From the NCBI RefSeq assembly GCF_000803315.1, contig NZ_JRMH01000001.1:2976001-3040000 (forward strand): a stretch of DNA of 64,000 nt, written 5' to 3'. This DNA is from Pectobacterium actinidiae (GTDB lineage: Bacteria; Pseudomonadota; Gammaproteobacteria; Enterobacterales; Enterobacteriaceae). The position numbers and the translations under genes are program-made. Under the pieces are notes generated by a model. That model was not told the origin of the DNA, ran no database searches, and saw only the letters and a list, made by a program, of their open reading frames with translations. Below are positions 35,862-45,622 of this stretch, one piece after another. Every line of letters starts with the position of its first letter. Position 1 is the first letter of the stretch.

Positions 35862-37559
35862 ATGACCGTGATCGCCTCGCTTCCCTGGTGGCAAAATGGC
35901 GTAATTTATCAAATCTATCCGAAGAGCTTTCAGGACAGTACCGGTAATGGTATTGGCGACATCGCCGGCATCACCGCCCGACTCGATTATCTGCAACAGC
36001 TGGGCGTCGATGCGATCTGGCTGACACCGGTTTACCTCTCTCCTCAGGTTGACAACGGCTATGACGTCGCCGACTACTGCGCCATCGACCCAGCCTATGG
36101 CACGATGGCTGATATGGAAACGTTGATCGCGCAAGCGCATCAGCGCCGTATCCGTGTCGTCATGGACATGGTATTCAACCACACGTCGACGCAACACCAC
36201 TGGTTCCAGAACGCACAGGATCGCCGCAGCCCGTATCGTCATTTTTATATCTGGCGTGAGGGTCATGACGGGGTGCTACCTAATAACTGGCGTTCAAAAT
36301 TTGGCGGCCCAGCCTGGCAGTGGCACGAAGAAAGCAAACAATACTATCTGCATCTTTTCGCCACTGAACAGGCCGATCTGAACTGGGAACACCCGCGCGT
36401 GAGGGATGAGTTAAAACAGGTCTGTGAATTTTGGGCGGATAAAGGCGTGGATGGGTTGCGGCTGGATGTCATCAATCTGGTTTCTAAACAGCAGGATTTT
36501 CCGTCAGACGCTCAGGGCGACGGGCGTCGTTTCTATACCGATGGCCCCCTGATTCATGATTACTTGCAGGAATTTAGTCGGGATGTTTTTCAGCCGCGCG
36601 ACTTGATGACAGTCGGTGAGATGTCTTCGACCTCACTGGAGCACTGCCGCCGCTACGCCGCACTGGACGGTAGTGAACTCTCCATGACGTTCAATTTCCA
36701 TCACCTGAAAGTCGATTATCCGAATGGGGAAAAATGGACACTGGCGGAGCCTGATTTTATCCAGCTCAAGCAGATTTTTAATTACTGGCAGCAGGGGATG
36801 CACAACCATGCCTGGAATGCGCTGTTCTGGTGTAATCACGATCAGCCGCGCATCGTGTCACGCTTTGGTGACGAAGGCGAATTCCGTGTGCAATCCGCCA
36901 AGATGTTGGCGATGGTGCTGCACGGCATGCAAGGTACACCTTATATCTATCAGGGAGAAGAACTCGGTATGACCAATCCCGGCTATACGCAGATTGCACA
37001 ATACCGCGATATTGAAAGCCTGAATCAGTTTGCTGAACAGCACGAACGAGGTCGACCAGACGAACAGACTTTAGCAATTCTCGCCAGCAAATCACGCGAT
37101 AACGGCCGCACGCCGATGCAATGGGACGCCAGCCCCCACGCTGGATTCACGACTGGCACGCCGTGGATCGCACCATGCGAGAACTTCACCCAAATCAACG
37201 CAGGACAGGCGCTGGCAGATAAAGACTCTATTTTTTATACCTATCAGCAGCTTATCGCTATGCGTAAAGCACTTCCACTGCTGACGCACGGAGATTATCA
37301 GGATTTGCTACCCGATCACCCTAACGTCTGGTGCTATCAGCGCGTCTGGGAGGGACAGCAGCTTCTAGTTCTGGCAAATCTCAGCAAACAGATTCAGCGC
37401 TGGCAGCCTCCAATTGATACCCATGACCACCGCTGGCGACTGTTATTCAGCAATTACGCTGATGCACAGCCTCAGCCCGCAATACTGGCGCTACGCCCGT
37501 TTGAAGCCATTTATTGGGTACAAGGGATGCCGGAGAAAGAGGATAAGGTTCAGGGCTAG
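35862..37559 (+). CDS. treC: Trehalose-6-phosphate hydrolase
   Basis: Cytoplasmic GH13 enzyme splitting trehalose-6-phosphate into glucose and glucose-6-phosphate, 565 aa. Conserved regions: I, VVMDMVFNHTS (near residue 99); II, GLRLDVINLV with the Asp nucleophile (near 203); III, TVGEMSS with the acid Glu (near 252); IV, FWCNHDQPR (near 325). The start WWQNGVIYQIYPKSFQDS is typical. AAAGGAG precedes ATG 35862. Second gene of the tre operon. Confidence 0.95.
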   Translation: MTVIASLPWWQNGVIYQIYPKSFQDSTGNGIGDIAGITARLDYLQQLGVDAIWLTPVYLSPQVDNGYDVADYCAIDPAYGTMADMETLIAQAHQRRIRVVMDMVFNHTSTQHHWFQNAQDRRSPYRHFYIWREGHDGVLPNNWRSKFGGPAWQWHEESKQYYLHLFATEQADLNWEHPRVRDELKQVCEFWADKGVDGLRLDVINLVSKQQDFPSDAQGDGRRFYTDGPLIHDYLQEFSRDVFQPRDLMTVGEMSSTSLEHCRRYAALDGSELSMTFNFHHLKVDYPNGEKWTLAEPDFIQLKQIFNYWQQGMHNHAWNALFWCNHDQPRIVSRFGDEGEFRVQSAKMLAMVLHGMQGTPYIYQGEELGMTNPGYTQIAQYRDIESLNQFAEQHERGRPDEQTLAILASKSRDNGRTPMQWDASPHAGFTTGTPWIAPCENFTQINAGQALADKDSIFYTYQQLIAMRKALPLLTHGDYQDLLPDHPNVWCYQRVWEGQQLLVLANLSKQIQRWQPPIDTHDHRWRLLFSNYADAQPQPAILALRPFEAIYWVQGMPEKEDKVQG

Positions 37560-37572
37560 AAGATATCGTGGG

Positions 37573-37596
37573 ATGTAGCGGGTAATCCCGCTACAT
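37573..37596 (+). terminator. Hairpin after treC
   Basis: ATGTAGCGGG-TAAT-CCCGCTACAT is a perfect 10-bp stem with a 4-base loop 13 bases past the stop, but only TGTC follows, so termination may be weak or Rho-assisted. Confidence 0.5.
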
Positions 37597-37706
37597 TGTC
37601 AGGCATTTCACATGATCCATCTGGATGACGTGTTTTACTCGGAAATTCGCCCTATCTTGCTCAGAGTTAATGAGCGATAGAGCGATTCTGACTCAGAATG
37701 CAGGAA

Positions 37707-38018
37707 CTAACGCTTAGCCAGCAGCAATCCCAACACCAGACCGACGGTGGCACCAATACCGATACCATGCCAGGGTTTGTCATGCACATAAACATCGGCT
37801 TTGTCCGCCACCTGCTTGGCGCGCGCATAATAGCTGTCAGTCACACCGATACGGGCTTTGACTTCCAACAGCGCTTTTTCCGCGCCCTTCTTCAAATCAA
37901 GATAGGCTTGATCTGCCTGATCGCCCGTATAGCGTAATACCCCATCCAGCGTTTCAGACAGAAGTTTTAAATCATCATCAACACGAATCTCTTCAGGCTG
38001 TTTTTTTGTCGCCGCCAT
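37707..38018 (-). CDS. elaB: ElaB/YqjD-family (DUF883) membrane-anchored ribosome-binding protein
   Basis: 103-aa protein with a long acidic/basic helical body and a C-terminal membrane anchor (HGIGIGATVGLVLGLLLAKR). ElaB, YqjD and YgaM are stationary-phase, inner-membrane-anchored proteins that bind ribosomes in E. coli. The length, N-terminal KKQPEEIRVDDDLKLLSETL and the position next to nuo agree with ElaB. Usual RpoS control is not visible by eye. Confidence 0.85.
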   Translation of the reverse strand: MAATKKQPEEIRVDDDLKLLSETLDGVLRYTGDQADQAYLDLKKGAEKALLEVKARIGVTDSYYARAKQVADKADVYVHDKPWHGIGIGATVGLVLGLLLAKR

Positions 38019-38140
38019 AAGTGCTCCCTTCTGTTATGAAAAGTCATAAGTTTTAAGCCGTACCTTGTTAACTATAGACAACTTTTTCTGACTTTCAGGG
38101 ATTCAGCAGACCAGATCATTCCTAAAACGCACTTTCCCAC

Positions 38141-38214
38141 CATAAAAAAACGCAGGGAGTGTTTTTCAACGTCGCTTGCGACGATCCAAAGGGTGCCTAG
38201 CAGGAAGCTCGCTA
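38141..38214. repeat. Structured intergenic repeat, copy 1 (next to nuoN)
   Basis: Shares with 59441-59515 the blocks CATAAAAAA, GCAG-GGAG, TTTTTCAAC and CCAAAGGGTG in the same order. Between the last two is a hairpin, here GTCG-CTTG-CGAC, whose arms differ from the other copy but still pair. It abuts the nuoN terminator. Confidence 0.7.
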
Positions 38215-38247
38215 TAAAAAAACGCCGTTGATTCTCATCAACGGCGC
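38214..38247 (-). terminator. Intrinsic terminator of the nuo operon
   Basis: On the minus strand CGCCGTTGAT-GAGA-ATCAACGGCG is followed by TTTTTTT. It lies 29 bases after the nuoN stop. Confidence 0.93.
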
Positions 38248-38275
38248 TTCTGTTCAACCTAACTCTCGTCAGTGG

Positions 38276-39733
38276 TTACATCATCGGCTGTGCCAATTGC
38301 ACCAAAGAGATAAGCGGCTGTGGGTACAAACCAAAGAACAGCACTGCGATGGAGGAGATCAGTACGACCACCCCACCCGCGGTTAAAGCCCAGTTGTTTG
38401 GCGTATCACGCTGTAATTGCTGCGGCGCCGTCAGGTACAAGCTGACCATCACACGCAGGTAGTAATACAGACCAATAGCACTACCCAGTACCACCGCACC
38501 AGTCAACCACCACAGTTCAGCATTAACACCGACAGCCAGCACATAGAATTTACCGAAGAAGCCCAGTGTCATCGGGATACCCGCCAGCGACAGCATCATC
38601 ACCGTCATCACCGCAGACAGAATCGGTTTATGCCAGAACAGACCACGGTAAGAGAACAGCGAATCGGCATCAGCACCACGGTACGGGCTAGACATCAGGC
38701 TGACCACACCGAACGCCCCCAGACTGCTGAACAAGTAACCCACCAGATAAACACCGACAGTTTCCAGCGCCAGTTGATGGCTCTGAACCGCGATCAGCGC
38801 GACCAGCAAGTAACCCAGATGCGCAATCGAAGAGTAACCGAGCAGACGTTTGATGTTGGTTTGCGACACCGCCATCACGTTACCGAACAAGATCGATGCG
38901 AATGCGATGACACCCAGCACGATTCTAACTGACTCGCTGTCAGCCATCGGCGCATACAGGAACAAACGCATGACTGCACCGAAAACGGCAATTTTACCGG
39001 CCGTCGCCAGAAAGGTAGACACAGGCGCAGGTGCCCCCTGATACACATCAGGCGTCCACAGCTGGAACGGAACCAGAGACAGCTTGAAGCCCAGACCGAC
39101 AATCATCATCCCCAAGCCTGCCAGCAACAGCGGCTCATGGATTTGGTGATCGCTCAGGCTCTTACCAAGGCTGGCAAAGCTCATATCGCCTGATTCAGCA
39201 TAAATCAACGCCATACCAAACAGCAGGAAGGAAGACGCCGCCGCCGACAGCAGCATGTATTTAATACTGGCTTCCAGCGAACGTTTCAGGCGGAAGGCAT
39301 AGCCAACCAAACCAAACAGCGGGAGAGACAGCAATTCAATCCCGATGAACAGCGAAGCCAGATGGTTGGCGCTCGACAGCAGAATCCCACCCAGCGCAGC
39401 AATTAAGACCAGCAGGTAGAACTCATCACGATTGTCTGGGTAGCCTTGCAGCCACGGGTAGGCAAACGTGCTGGTTGCCAGACTGGCAAGCAGAATCAGT
39501 CCGGTATAGAACATCGAGAAGCCATCAACACGCAGCAGCGGCGTCACGTCCGTTGGGTCAACCTGACCGACAAAGTACAGTGACAGCAACGCAATATTCA
39601 GGCCGATAACCGTCATGGTTGCGTTGACAAAATGGTTGCGTCGCCACGCAATGCACAGCATCACAACCACTACCGTCAATCCGACGATCAACAGCGGCGA
39701 TAGCGCAATTAGTTGTTGAAGAGTTATTGTCAT
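38276..39733 (-). CDS. nuoN: NADH-quinone oxidoreductase subunit N
   Basis: Antiporter-like membrane subunit of complex I, 485 aa, the E. coli length, with about 14 spans. It takes part in proton pumping. Conserved features include [17 protein letters not shown] with the coupling lysine and the buried-lysine helix [17 protein letters not shown]. It is the last gene of the operon, 6 bases after nuoM and just before the operon terminator. Confidence 0.96.
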   Translation of the reverse strand: MTITLQQLIALSPLLIVGLTVVVVMLCIAWRRNHFVNATMTVIGLNIALLSLYFVGQVDPTDVTPLLRVDGFSMFYTGLILLASLATSTFAYPWLQGYPDNRDEFYLLVLIAALGGILLSSANHLASLFIGIELLSLPLFGLVGYAFRLKRSLEASIKYMLLSAAASSFLLFGMALIYAESGDMSFASLGKSLSDHQIHEPLLLAGLGMMIVGLGFKLSLVPFQLWTPDVYQGAPAPVSTFLATAGKIAVFGAVMRLFLYAPMADSESVRIVLGVIAFASILFGNVMAVSQTNIKRLLGYSSIAHLGYLLVALIAVQSHQLALETVGVYLVGYLFSSLGAFGVVSLMSSPYRGADADSLFSYRGLFWHKPILSAVMTVMMLSLAGIPMTLGFFGKFYVLAVGVNAELWWLTGAVVLGSAIGLYYYLRVMVSLYLTAPQQLQRDTPNNWALTAGGVVVLISSIAVLFFGLYPQPLISLVQLAQPMM

Positions 39734-39739
39734 GGCGAA

Positions 39740-41275
39740 TTACGGCCTTGTTGTTGAAATAATTGAATCTGGAGCAGACGACATAAACCACTGCTGGATA
39801 TTTGACATCGCGGCACTGGAGGTATCCAGAATCGGTTGCGGGTAAACCCCTAACAACACCAGTAATACCACCAACAGCATCACGATAGACAATTCGCGGA
39901 ACGACATACTCTTCAATGGTTCATCAGACTTAGGCGTACCGTAATAAGCACGCTGAATCATGATCAGTGAGTAGACCGACGCAAATACCAGACCGAAGGT
40001 TGAGATCACCGTAATCACCGGCACAACCTGATAGCTGCCGAACAGAATCATGAATTCGCCGACAAAGTTACCTGTACCCGGCATCCCCAAGGTTGCCACA
40101 GCAAAGAACAGAGACAGCGCTGGCAGATATTTCAGACGCGCCCACAGGCCACCCATTTCGCGCATGTCACGGGTATGCAGACGTTCGTACAGTTGACCAC
40201 ACAGAATAAACAGACCCGCAGCAGACAAGCCGTGCGCAATCATCTGAATCACCGCCCCCTGATAAGCCAGTTGATTACCGGAATAGATGGCAATCATCAC
40301 GAAGCCCATATGGGACACAGAGGTGTAAGCAATCAGACGTTTGATATCCGTCTGTTTGAATGCCAGCCAGGCACCGTAGAAGATACCAATTACACCTAAC
40401 CACATGGCAATCGGTGCAAAGGCGTGGGAGGCGTTCGGGAACAGTGGCAGGCTGAAACGCAGCAGACCATAGGCTGCCGTTTTCAACAGGATCCCCGCCA
40501 GGTCAACTGAACCCGCAGTTGGCGCCTGACTGTGTGCATCCGGTAGCCAACCGTGCAACGGCACGACAGGCATTTTTACAGCAAATGCGATGAAGAAGCC
40601 CAGCATCAGCAGGTATTCAACACCATATGACATCGGCGTCTTCAGCAGGTCTTCATAGTTGAACGTCCAGACACCGGTGGCATTGTGGTGCACAAAGACC
40701 AGCGCCAGAATCGCAATCAACATGATCAGGCCGCTTGCCTGGGTATAGATGAAGAACTTGGTCGCCGCCGTAATTCTGGTTTTACCGTCGGAGCCTTTAT
40801 GCCCCCACAGCGCAATCAGGAAGTACATCGGTACCAGCATCATTTCCCAGAAGAAGAAGAACAGGAACATGTCGATGGCCAGGAACACGCCAATAACACC
40901 GCCCAGAATCCACAGCAGGTTCAGGTGGAAGAAGCCCTGATAGCGCTGAATTTCATTCCAGGAACAGAGGATTGCCAGCACACCCAGCAAACCGGTCAGT
41001 ACCACCATCAGCAGTGACAGGCCATCCAGCGCAAGGTGGATACCGATACCGAAGCGCGGGATCCATGGCACATAAAACTCGGATTGCCATTGTGGTACGC
41101 CTGTCGGCGCCGTCAGTGAGTAACCGCCTTGCAACCACAGTTGCAGAGACAGAGCGAGTGTCAGCCCCATTGCAATCAACGCTATCCAGCGCGGCACTTT
41201 CGTACCAAAACGCTCTAACTGCCAGCACAGCAGACCGCCGATAAAGGGGAGAAGAATTAGCCAAGGTAGTAGCAT
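39740..41275 (-). CDS. nuoM: NADH-quinone oxidoreductase subunit M
   Basis: Antiporter-like proton-pumping subunit of complex I, 511 aa with about 14 spans. It carries the glutamate helix FFFWEMMLVPMYFLIALWG and the lysine motif DIKRLIAYTSVSHMGFV shared with Mrp antiporters. It is separated from nuoL by 99 bases containing a hairpin, an unusually large gap for this operon. Confidence 0.96.
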   Translation of the reverse strand: MLLPWLILLPFIGGLLCWQLERFGTKVPRWIALIAMGLTLALSLQLWLQGGYSLTAPTGVPQWQSEFYVPWIPRFGIGIHLALDGLSLLMVVLTGLLGVLAILCSWNEIQRYQGFFHLNLLWILGGVIGVFLAIDMFLFFFFWEMMLVPMYFLIALWGHKGSDGKTRITAATKFFIYTQASGLIMLIAILALVFVHHNATGVWTFNYEDLLKTPMSYGVEYLLMLGFFIAFAVKMPVVPLHGWLPDAHSQAPTAGSVDLAGILLKTAAYGLLRFSLPLFPNASHAFAPIAMWLGVIGIFYGAWLAFKQTDIKRLIAYTSVSHMGFVMIAIYSGNQLAYQGAVIQMIAHGLSAAGLFILCGQLYERLHTRDMREMGGLWARLKYLPALSLFFAVATLGMPGTGNFVGEFMILFGSYQVVPVITVISTFGLVFASVYSLIMIQRAYYGTPKSDEPLKSMSFRELSIVMLLVVLLVLLGVYPQPILDTSSAAMSNIQQWFMSSAPDSIISTTRP

Positions 41276-41322
41276 GGCGTTTTGTGTCCCTAAATTAAAG
41301 AAATCTGAAAACTTGCCGTGGC

Positions 41323-41347
41323 GGGCATTCCTGTCTGCGGAATGCCC
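41323..41347 (-). other. Hairpin in the nuoL-nuoM gap
   Basis: GGGCATTCC (41323-41331) pairs with GGAATGCCC (41339-41347). No T-run follows, so it may stabilise or separate segments of the nuo mRNA. Confidence 0.6.
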
Positions 41348-41374
41348 TACCTTTATACGTTACCGGATACCGCT

Positions 41375-43222
41375 TTAGACCAGCAGTAACAAGGCCAGCA
41401 CCAGTACGGCACCAAAGCCCATAGAAGCAACGTACCAGCGCAACTGACCATTCGCACTGAGCGCCAGCCCACGGTTACCCCAGCGGGTGACCGTAGCCGG
41501 AAGCGTCATCAACGCATTTAACGGATCACGCTGCAACAGCTTCGCGATAGCCAGATACGGTTTAACAAAGACATGGTCGTACAACCAGTCGAAGCCCCAC
41601 GCGTGGAACCACCAGGTCGAGAAGAAACGACCCGGCGCACTCTTCGCGATGCTATTCACCGCCTGACGTTTACCCAGCCACAGCACAGCGGCAAGCAGAA
41701 TACCGGCAATCGCCACCACGCCAGAGGTAATTTCCAGCGTCATCAACTGGCCATGTTCAAGCTCTGTCGTTGCGGGCAATACACCATGCAACGGCGGAAC
41801 AATCATCGCACCAATAAAGGTGGACAGAATCATCAGCACAACCAGCGGTAAGTGGTGAGAAATGCCTTTTCCTGCATGCGCTTTGGTTTTCTCTTCACCG
41901 TGGAACACGATGAAAATCATACGGAACGTATACAGCGAGGTCATGAAGGCACCAGCCAATCCAGCCACCATCAGATTGATGTGACCATTTGCCCATGCGC
42001 CAGCCAGAATCTCGTCTTTACTGAAGAAGCCCGCAGTAACCAGCGGCAGTGCAGCCAGCGCCGCGCCCCCGATCAGGAAGCAGACATAAACCAGCGGAAT
42101 CGTTTTACGCAGGCCGCCCATCTTGAAGATATTCTGCTCGTGGTGGCAGGCCAGAATCACCGAACCAGAAGAGAGGAACAGCAGCGCTTTAAAGAACGCG
42201 TGCGTCATCAGGTGGAAAATTGCGGCATCCCATGCCTGAACACCCAGTGCCAGGAACATGTAACCAATCTGGCTCATGGTGGAATAGGCCAAGACGCGCT
42301 TGATGTCGGTTTGAACCAAAGCGGCAAAACCTGCCAACACCAGCGTGACTGCACCCACAATCCCCACCAGATGTAGAACATCCGGTGCCATCAGGAACAG
42401 ACCGTTGGTACGCGCAATCAGGTAAACGCCCGCGGTAACCATCGTGGCGGCGTGGATCAGTGCAGATACCGGCGTTGGACCGGCCATCGCATCTGCCAGC
42501 CAGGTTTGCAGCGGCAGCTGTGCAGATTTACCGACCGCACCACCCAGCAACATCAGCGTCGCCCACGTAATTTCTGGTGAACCTTCAGCCAGTTTCTGCG
42601 GTGCTAATACCATCAGCTCGCGGAAGTTAAGCGTGCCCAGCTCTTTATAAAGGATGAACAATGCAAAGGCGAGGAAGACGTCACCCACACGCGTAACGAT
42701 GAAAGCTTTCATCGCTGCCGCACCGTTCTTCGGATTGGTGTAGTAGAAACCGATCAACAGGTAACTACACAGCCCTACCCCTTCCCAGCCGAGATACATC
42801 AGTAACAGGTTATCTGCCAGTACCAAAACGACCATACTCGCGATAAACAGGTTGGTGTAGGCGAAGAAGCGAGAATATCCCTCTTCTCCACGCATGTACC
42901 AGGAAGCAAACAGGTGGATAAAGAAGCCGACACCCGTTACAACGGACAGCATCGTCACCGAAAGGCCATCGAGCGTCAGCGTGACGCTAATGTCGAAGTT
43001 GCCGACAGCCATCCATGTCCACAGGTGCTGATTAAAGAAGGTCACGCCGCCGTGCTGTTGGCCCATGAAATCGACCACAACCCAAGCGGTAACCAACGCT
43101 GCCAGACCAATCGAGCCAACACCGACGGTCGCGGACGTATTTTCCGACCAACGCCCGCGGGAAAATGCCAGCAACAGAAAGCCGAGCAGCGGGAAGAGTA
43201 TTGTTAAATAGAGTAAGTTCAT
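41375..43222 (-). CDS. nuoL: NADH-quinone oxidoreductase subunit L
   Basis: The distal antiporter-like subunit of complex I, 615 aa (613 in E. coli). It has the glutamate region [20 protein letters not shown], the motif [18 protein letters not shown] and [17 protein letters not shown]. The C-terminal extension after about residue 500 corresponds to the long lateral helix that braces the membrane arm. It overlaps nuoK by 4 bases. Confidence 0.96.
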
Positions 43223-43521
43223 CCGCGCATCTCACTGACTGTGTCAATATTCAGGGTCTGACGACGACGATACATTTGTAGCAACAGCGCCAGACCAATA
43301 CTGGCCTCAGCCGCTGCCAGCGTAATCGCCAGAATGTACATCACCTGACCATCCGGCTGCTGCCAGTAACTGCCTGCGACCACAAAGGCCAGCGCGGCAG
43401 CGTTGATCATAATTTCAAGACTGATCAACATAAACAGCAGGTTACGACGAATCAACAGACCAGTCAGCCCGAGAACAAACAGAATAGCGGCTAAAATCAA
43501 TCCATGTTGTAACGGAATCAT
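43219..43521 (-). CDS. nuoK: NADH-quinone oxidoreductase subunit K
   Basis: 100-aa, three-span subunit homologous to MrpC/ND4L. Both buried glutamates of the proton path are present ([14 protein letters not shown], near 36, and [12 protein letters not shown], near 72). It overlaps nuoL and nuoJ by 4 bases each, giving coupled translation. Confidence 0.96.
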
Positions 43522-44078
43522 GCGCGTTCCCCCGTTATTTTCTTCTCAACGTCCTGGTTCGCGCCTTCTTTACTGACAACGTCACCACGTTTATCTTCAC
43601 GACCAATGTGGAAAGCGACAACCAATCCCGCCAGCAGCAGCATTGATGCTAATTCAACTGCCAGAACATAAGGCCCAAACAGGCTGATACCCACGGCTTT
43701 CGCCTCAACAGGCGTCCCCGTGATGCCCTGCTCTTTCAGGCTAAGAATGGCATTGACGACAATCACCAGTAACGCCAGTGAAAGAATGCTCGGACCGATC
43801 CAGACGCTGGGTTTCAGCCAATTCCGCTCTTGTTCTTCTACGGAATTACCGAGGTTAAGCATCATGACCACGAACACAAACAGCACCATGATGGCACCCG
43901 CATACACGATGATGCTCAGCGCGCCGGCAAAATTAGCCCCCAGCGAGAAAAATACGCCCGCAATCGCCATGAGCGAGGTGACCATATACAACAATGCATG
44001 CACAGGATTGGTATGCGTAATGACGCGCAATGTCGCCAGTATCGCAATCAAGCCTGTGGTATAAAAAGCGAATTCCAT
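43518..44078 (-). CDS. nuoJ: NADH-quinone oxidoreductase subunit J
   Basis: 186-aa, five-span subunit homologous to ND6, near the quinone site and the coupling helices. It has the conserved [19 protein letters not shown] helix with the tyrosine of the ND6 pi-bulge region. The cytoplasmic tail is charged (REDKRGD...EKKITGERA). It starts 9 bases after nuoI. Confidence 0.95.
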
Positions 44079-44087
44079 GCTAGCTCC

Positions 44088-44630
44088 TTAGGGCAACAGG
44101 CCTTTGACATCAATGGGTTTGGCTTCGTTTTCAGCTTCACCTTTATCTTTCCCATCGATTGCCATACCAGCCATCCGGTAGAAATTGTATTCCGGATATT
44201 TACCCGGCCCCGATATCAGCAGATCTTCTTTCTCGTACACCAGATCCTGACGTTTGTAGTCGCCCATCTCGAAATCCGGCGTCAGCTGGATAGCGGTTGT
44301 CGGGCACGCTTCTTCACAGAAGCCACAGAAAATGCAGCGCGAGAAGTTGACGCGGAAGAACTCGGGATACCAGCGACCATCTTTGGTTTCCGCTTTCTGC
44401 AATGAGATACAGCCGACCGGACAGGCCACCGCACACAGGTTGCAGGCAACACAACGCTCTTCACCATCAGGATCGCGCGTCAACACGATACGACCACGGT
44501 AGCGCGGCGGTGGATTCACAGGCTCTTCTGGATACATTCTGGTTTCGCGCTTCTTAAAAGCATTCGCTCCCACCATACAGATACTGCGTATCTGGGTGCC
44601 GAAACCAACCACTAACTCTTTCAATGTCAT
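44088..44630 (-). CDS. nuoI: NADH-quinone oxidoreductase subunit I
   Basis: 180-aa peripheral-arm subunit with two [4Fe-4S] clusters (N6a, N6b), which pass electrons to cluster N2 in NuoB. The two ferredoxin motifs are [15 protein letters not shown] and [15 protein letters not shown]. The N-terminal amphipathic helix is short, as in E. coli. It follows nuoH by 17 bases. Confidence 0.96.
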   Translation of the reverse strand: MTLKELVVGFGTQIRSICMVGANAFKKRETRMYPEEPVNPPPRYRGRIVLTRDPDGEERCVACNLCAVACPVGCISLQKAETKDGRWYPEFFRVNFSRCIFCGFCEEACPTTAIQLTPDFEMGDYKRQDLVYEKEDLLISGPGKYPEYNFYRMAGMAIDGKDKGEAENEAKPIDVKGLLP

Positions 44631-44647
44631 GGTTTATTCACCCCTTC

Positions 44648-45622
44648 TTAAGCGTTGTACAAAATGACGGCGGCTGTCGCCAGCAGATTCAAAAGCGTTA
44701 TCGGCAGACAGACTTTCCAACCGAAAGACATCACCTGGTCATAACGCGGACGGGGTAACGAAGCACGAATCAGGATGAACATCATCATGAAAAAGCCAGT
44801 TTTCAGCGCAAACCAGACAAACGGAGGCAGGATTGGACCATGCCAGCCACCGAAGAATAAGGTCACCATCAGCGCGGAAACAGTCACGATCCCGATATAT
44901 TCCCCGACAAAGAACAGACCGAATTTCATACCGGAGTATTCAATGTGGTAACCATCTGCCAGTTCCTGTTCAGCTTCAGGCTGGTCAAACGGGTGACGGT
45001 GACATACCGCCACGCCTGCGATGGCAAACGTAATAAAGCCGAAGAACTGCGGGATAACGTTCCACAGGTGTTCCTGAGAATCGACGATATCACGCATGTT
45101 GAACGAGCCCGCCTGCGCGACAACCCCCATCAGCGACAGGCCGATGAACACTTCGTAGCTCACGGTCTGAGCAGAAGCACGTACCGCACCCAGCAGCGAA
45201 TATTTGTTGTTACTCGCCCAACCGGCAAACAGCACCGCGTAAACGGCCAAACCCGCCATCATCAGGAAGAACAGGATACCGATGTTCAGATCGGCGACAC
45301 CCCAGGTTGGCGTGATCGGCACAATTGCGAAGGCAATCAACATTGACGTAAACGCGATCATCGGTGCCAGCGTGAAGATCACCTTATCGGTGAAATTCGG
45401 CACCCAGTCTTCTTTGAAGAACATTTTGATCATGTCAGCGACAAGCTGCAATGAACCGCCCCAACCTACCCGGTTCGGTCCATAACGTCCCTGGAAGAGG
45501 CCGAGCAGTCGACGTTCACCCATACTCATGAATGCGCCACAGGTCACCACAACCAGCAGAATCACGATCGCTTTTCCGACAGAGATCAGAATCTCGATTA
45601 ATTCCGGTGTTAACCAACTCAT
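44648..45622 (-). CDS. nuoH: NADH-quinone oxidoreductase subunit H
   Basis: 324-aa, eight-span subunit (ND1) that forms the quinone-binding channel with NuoB and NuoD. Features: [20 protein letters not shown] in loop 1, [16 protein letters not shown] with the conserved acidic residues in loop 3, and [17 protein letters not shown] near the C-terminus. Its start overlaps the nuoG stop by 4 bases. Confidence 0.96.
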   Translation of the reverse strand: MSWLTPELIEILISVGKAIVILLVVVTCGAFMSMGERRLLGLFQGRYGPNRVGWGGSLQLVADMIKMFFKEDWVPNFTDKVIFTLAPMIAFTSMLIAFAIVPITPTWGVADLNIGILFFLMMAGLAVYAVLFAGWASNNKYSLLGAVRASAQTVSYEVFIGLSLMGVVAQAGSFNMRDIVDSQEHLWNVIPQFFGFITFAIAGVAVCHRHPFDQPEAEQELADGYHIEYSGMKFGLFFVGEYIGIVTVSALMVTLFFGGWHGPILPPFVWFALKTGFFMMMFILIRASLPRPRYDQVMSFGWKVCLPITLLNLLATAAVILYNA

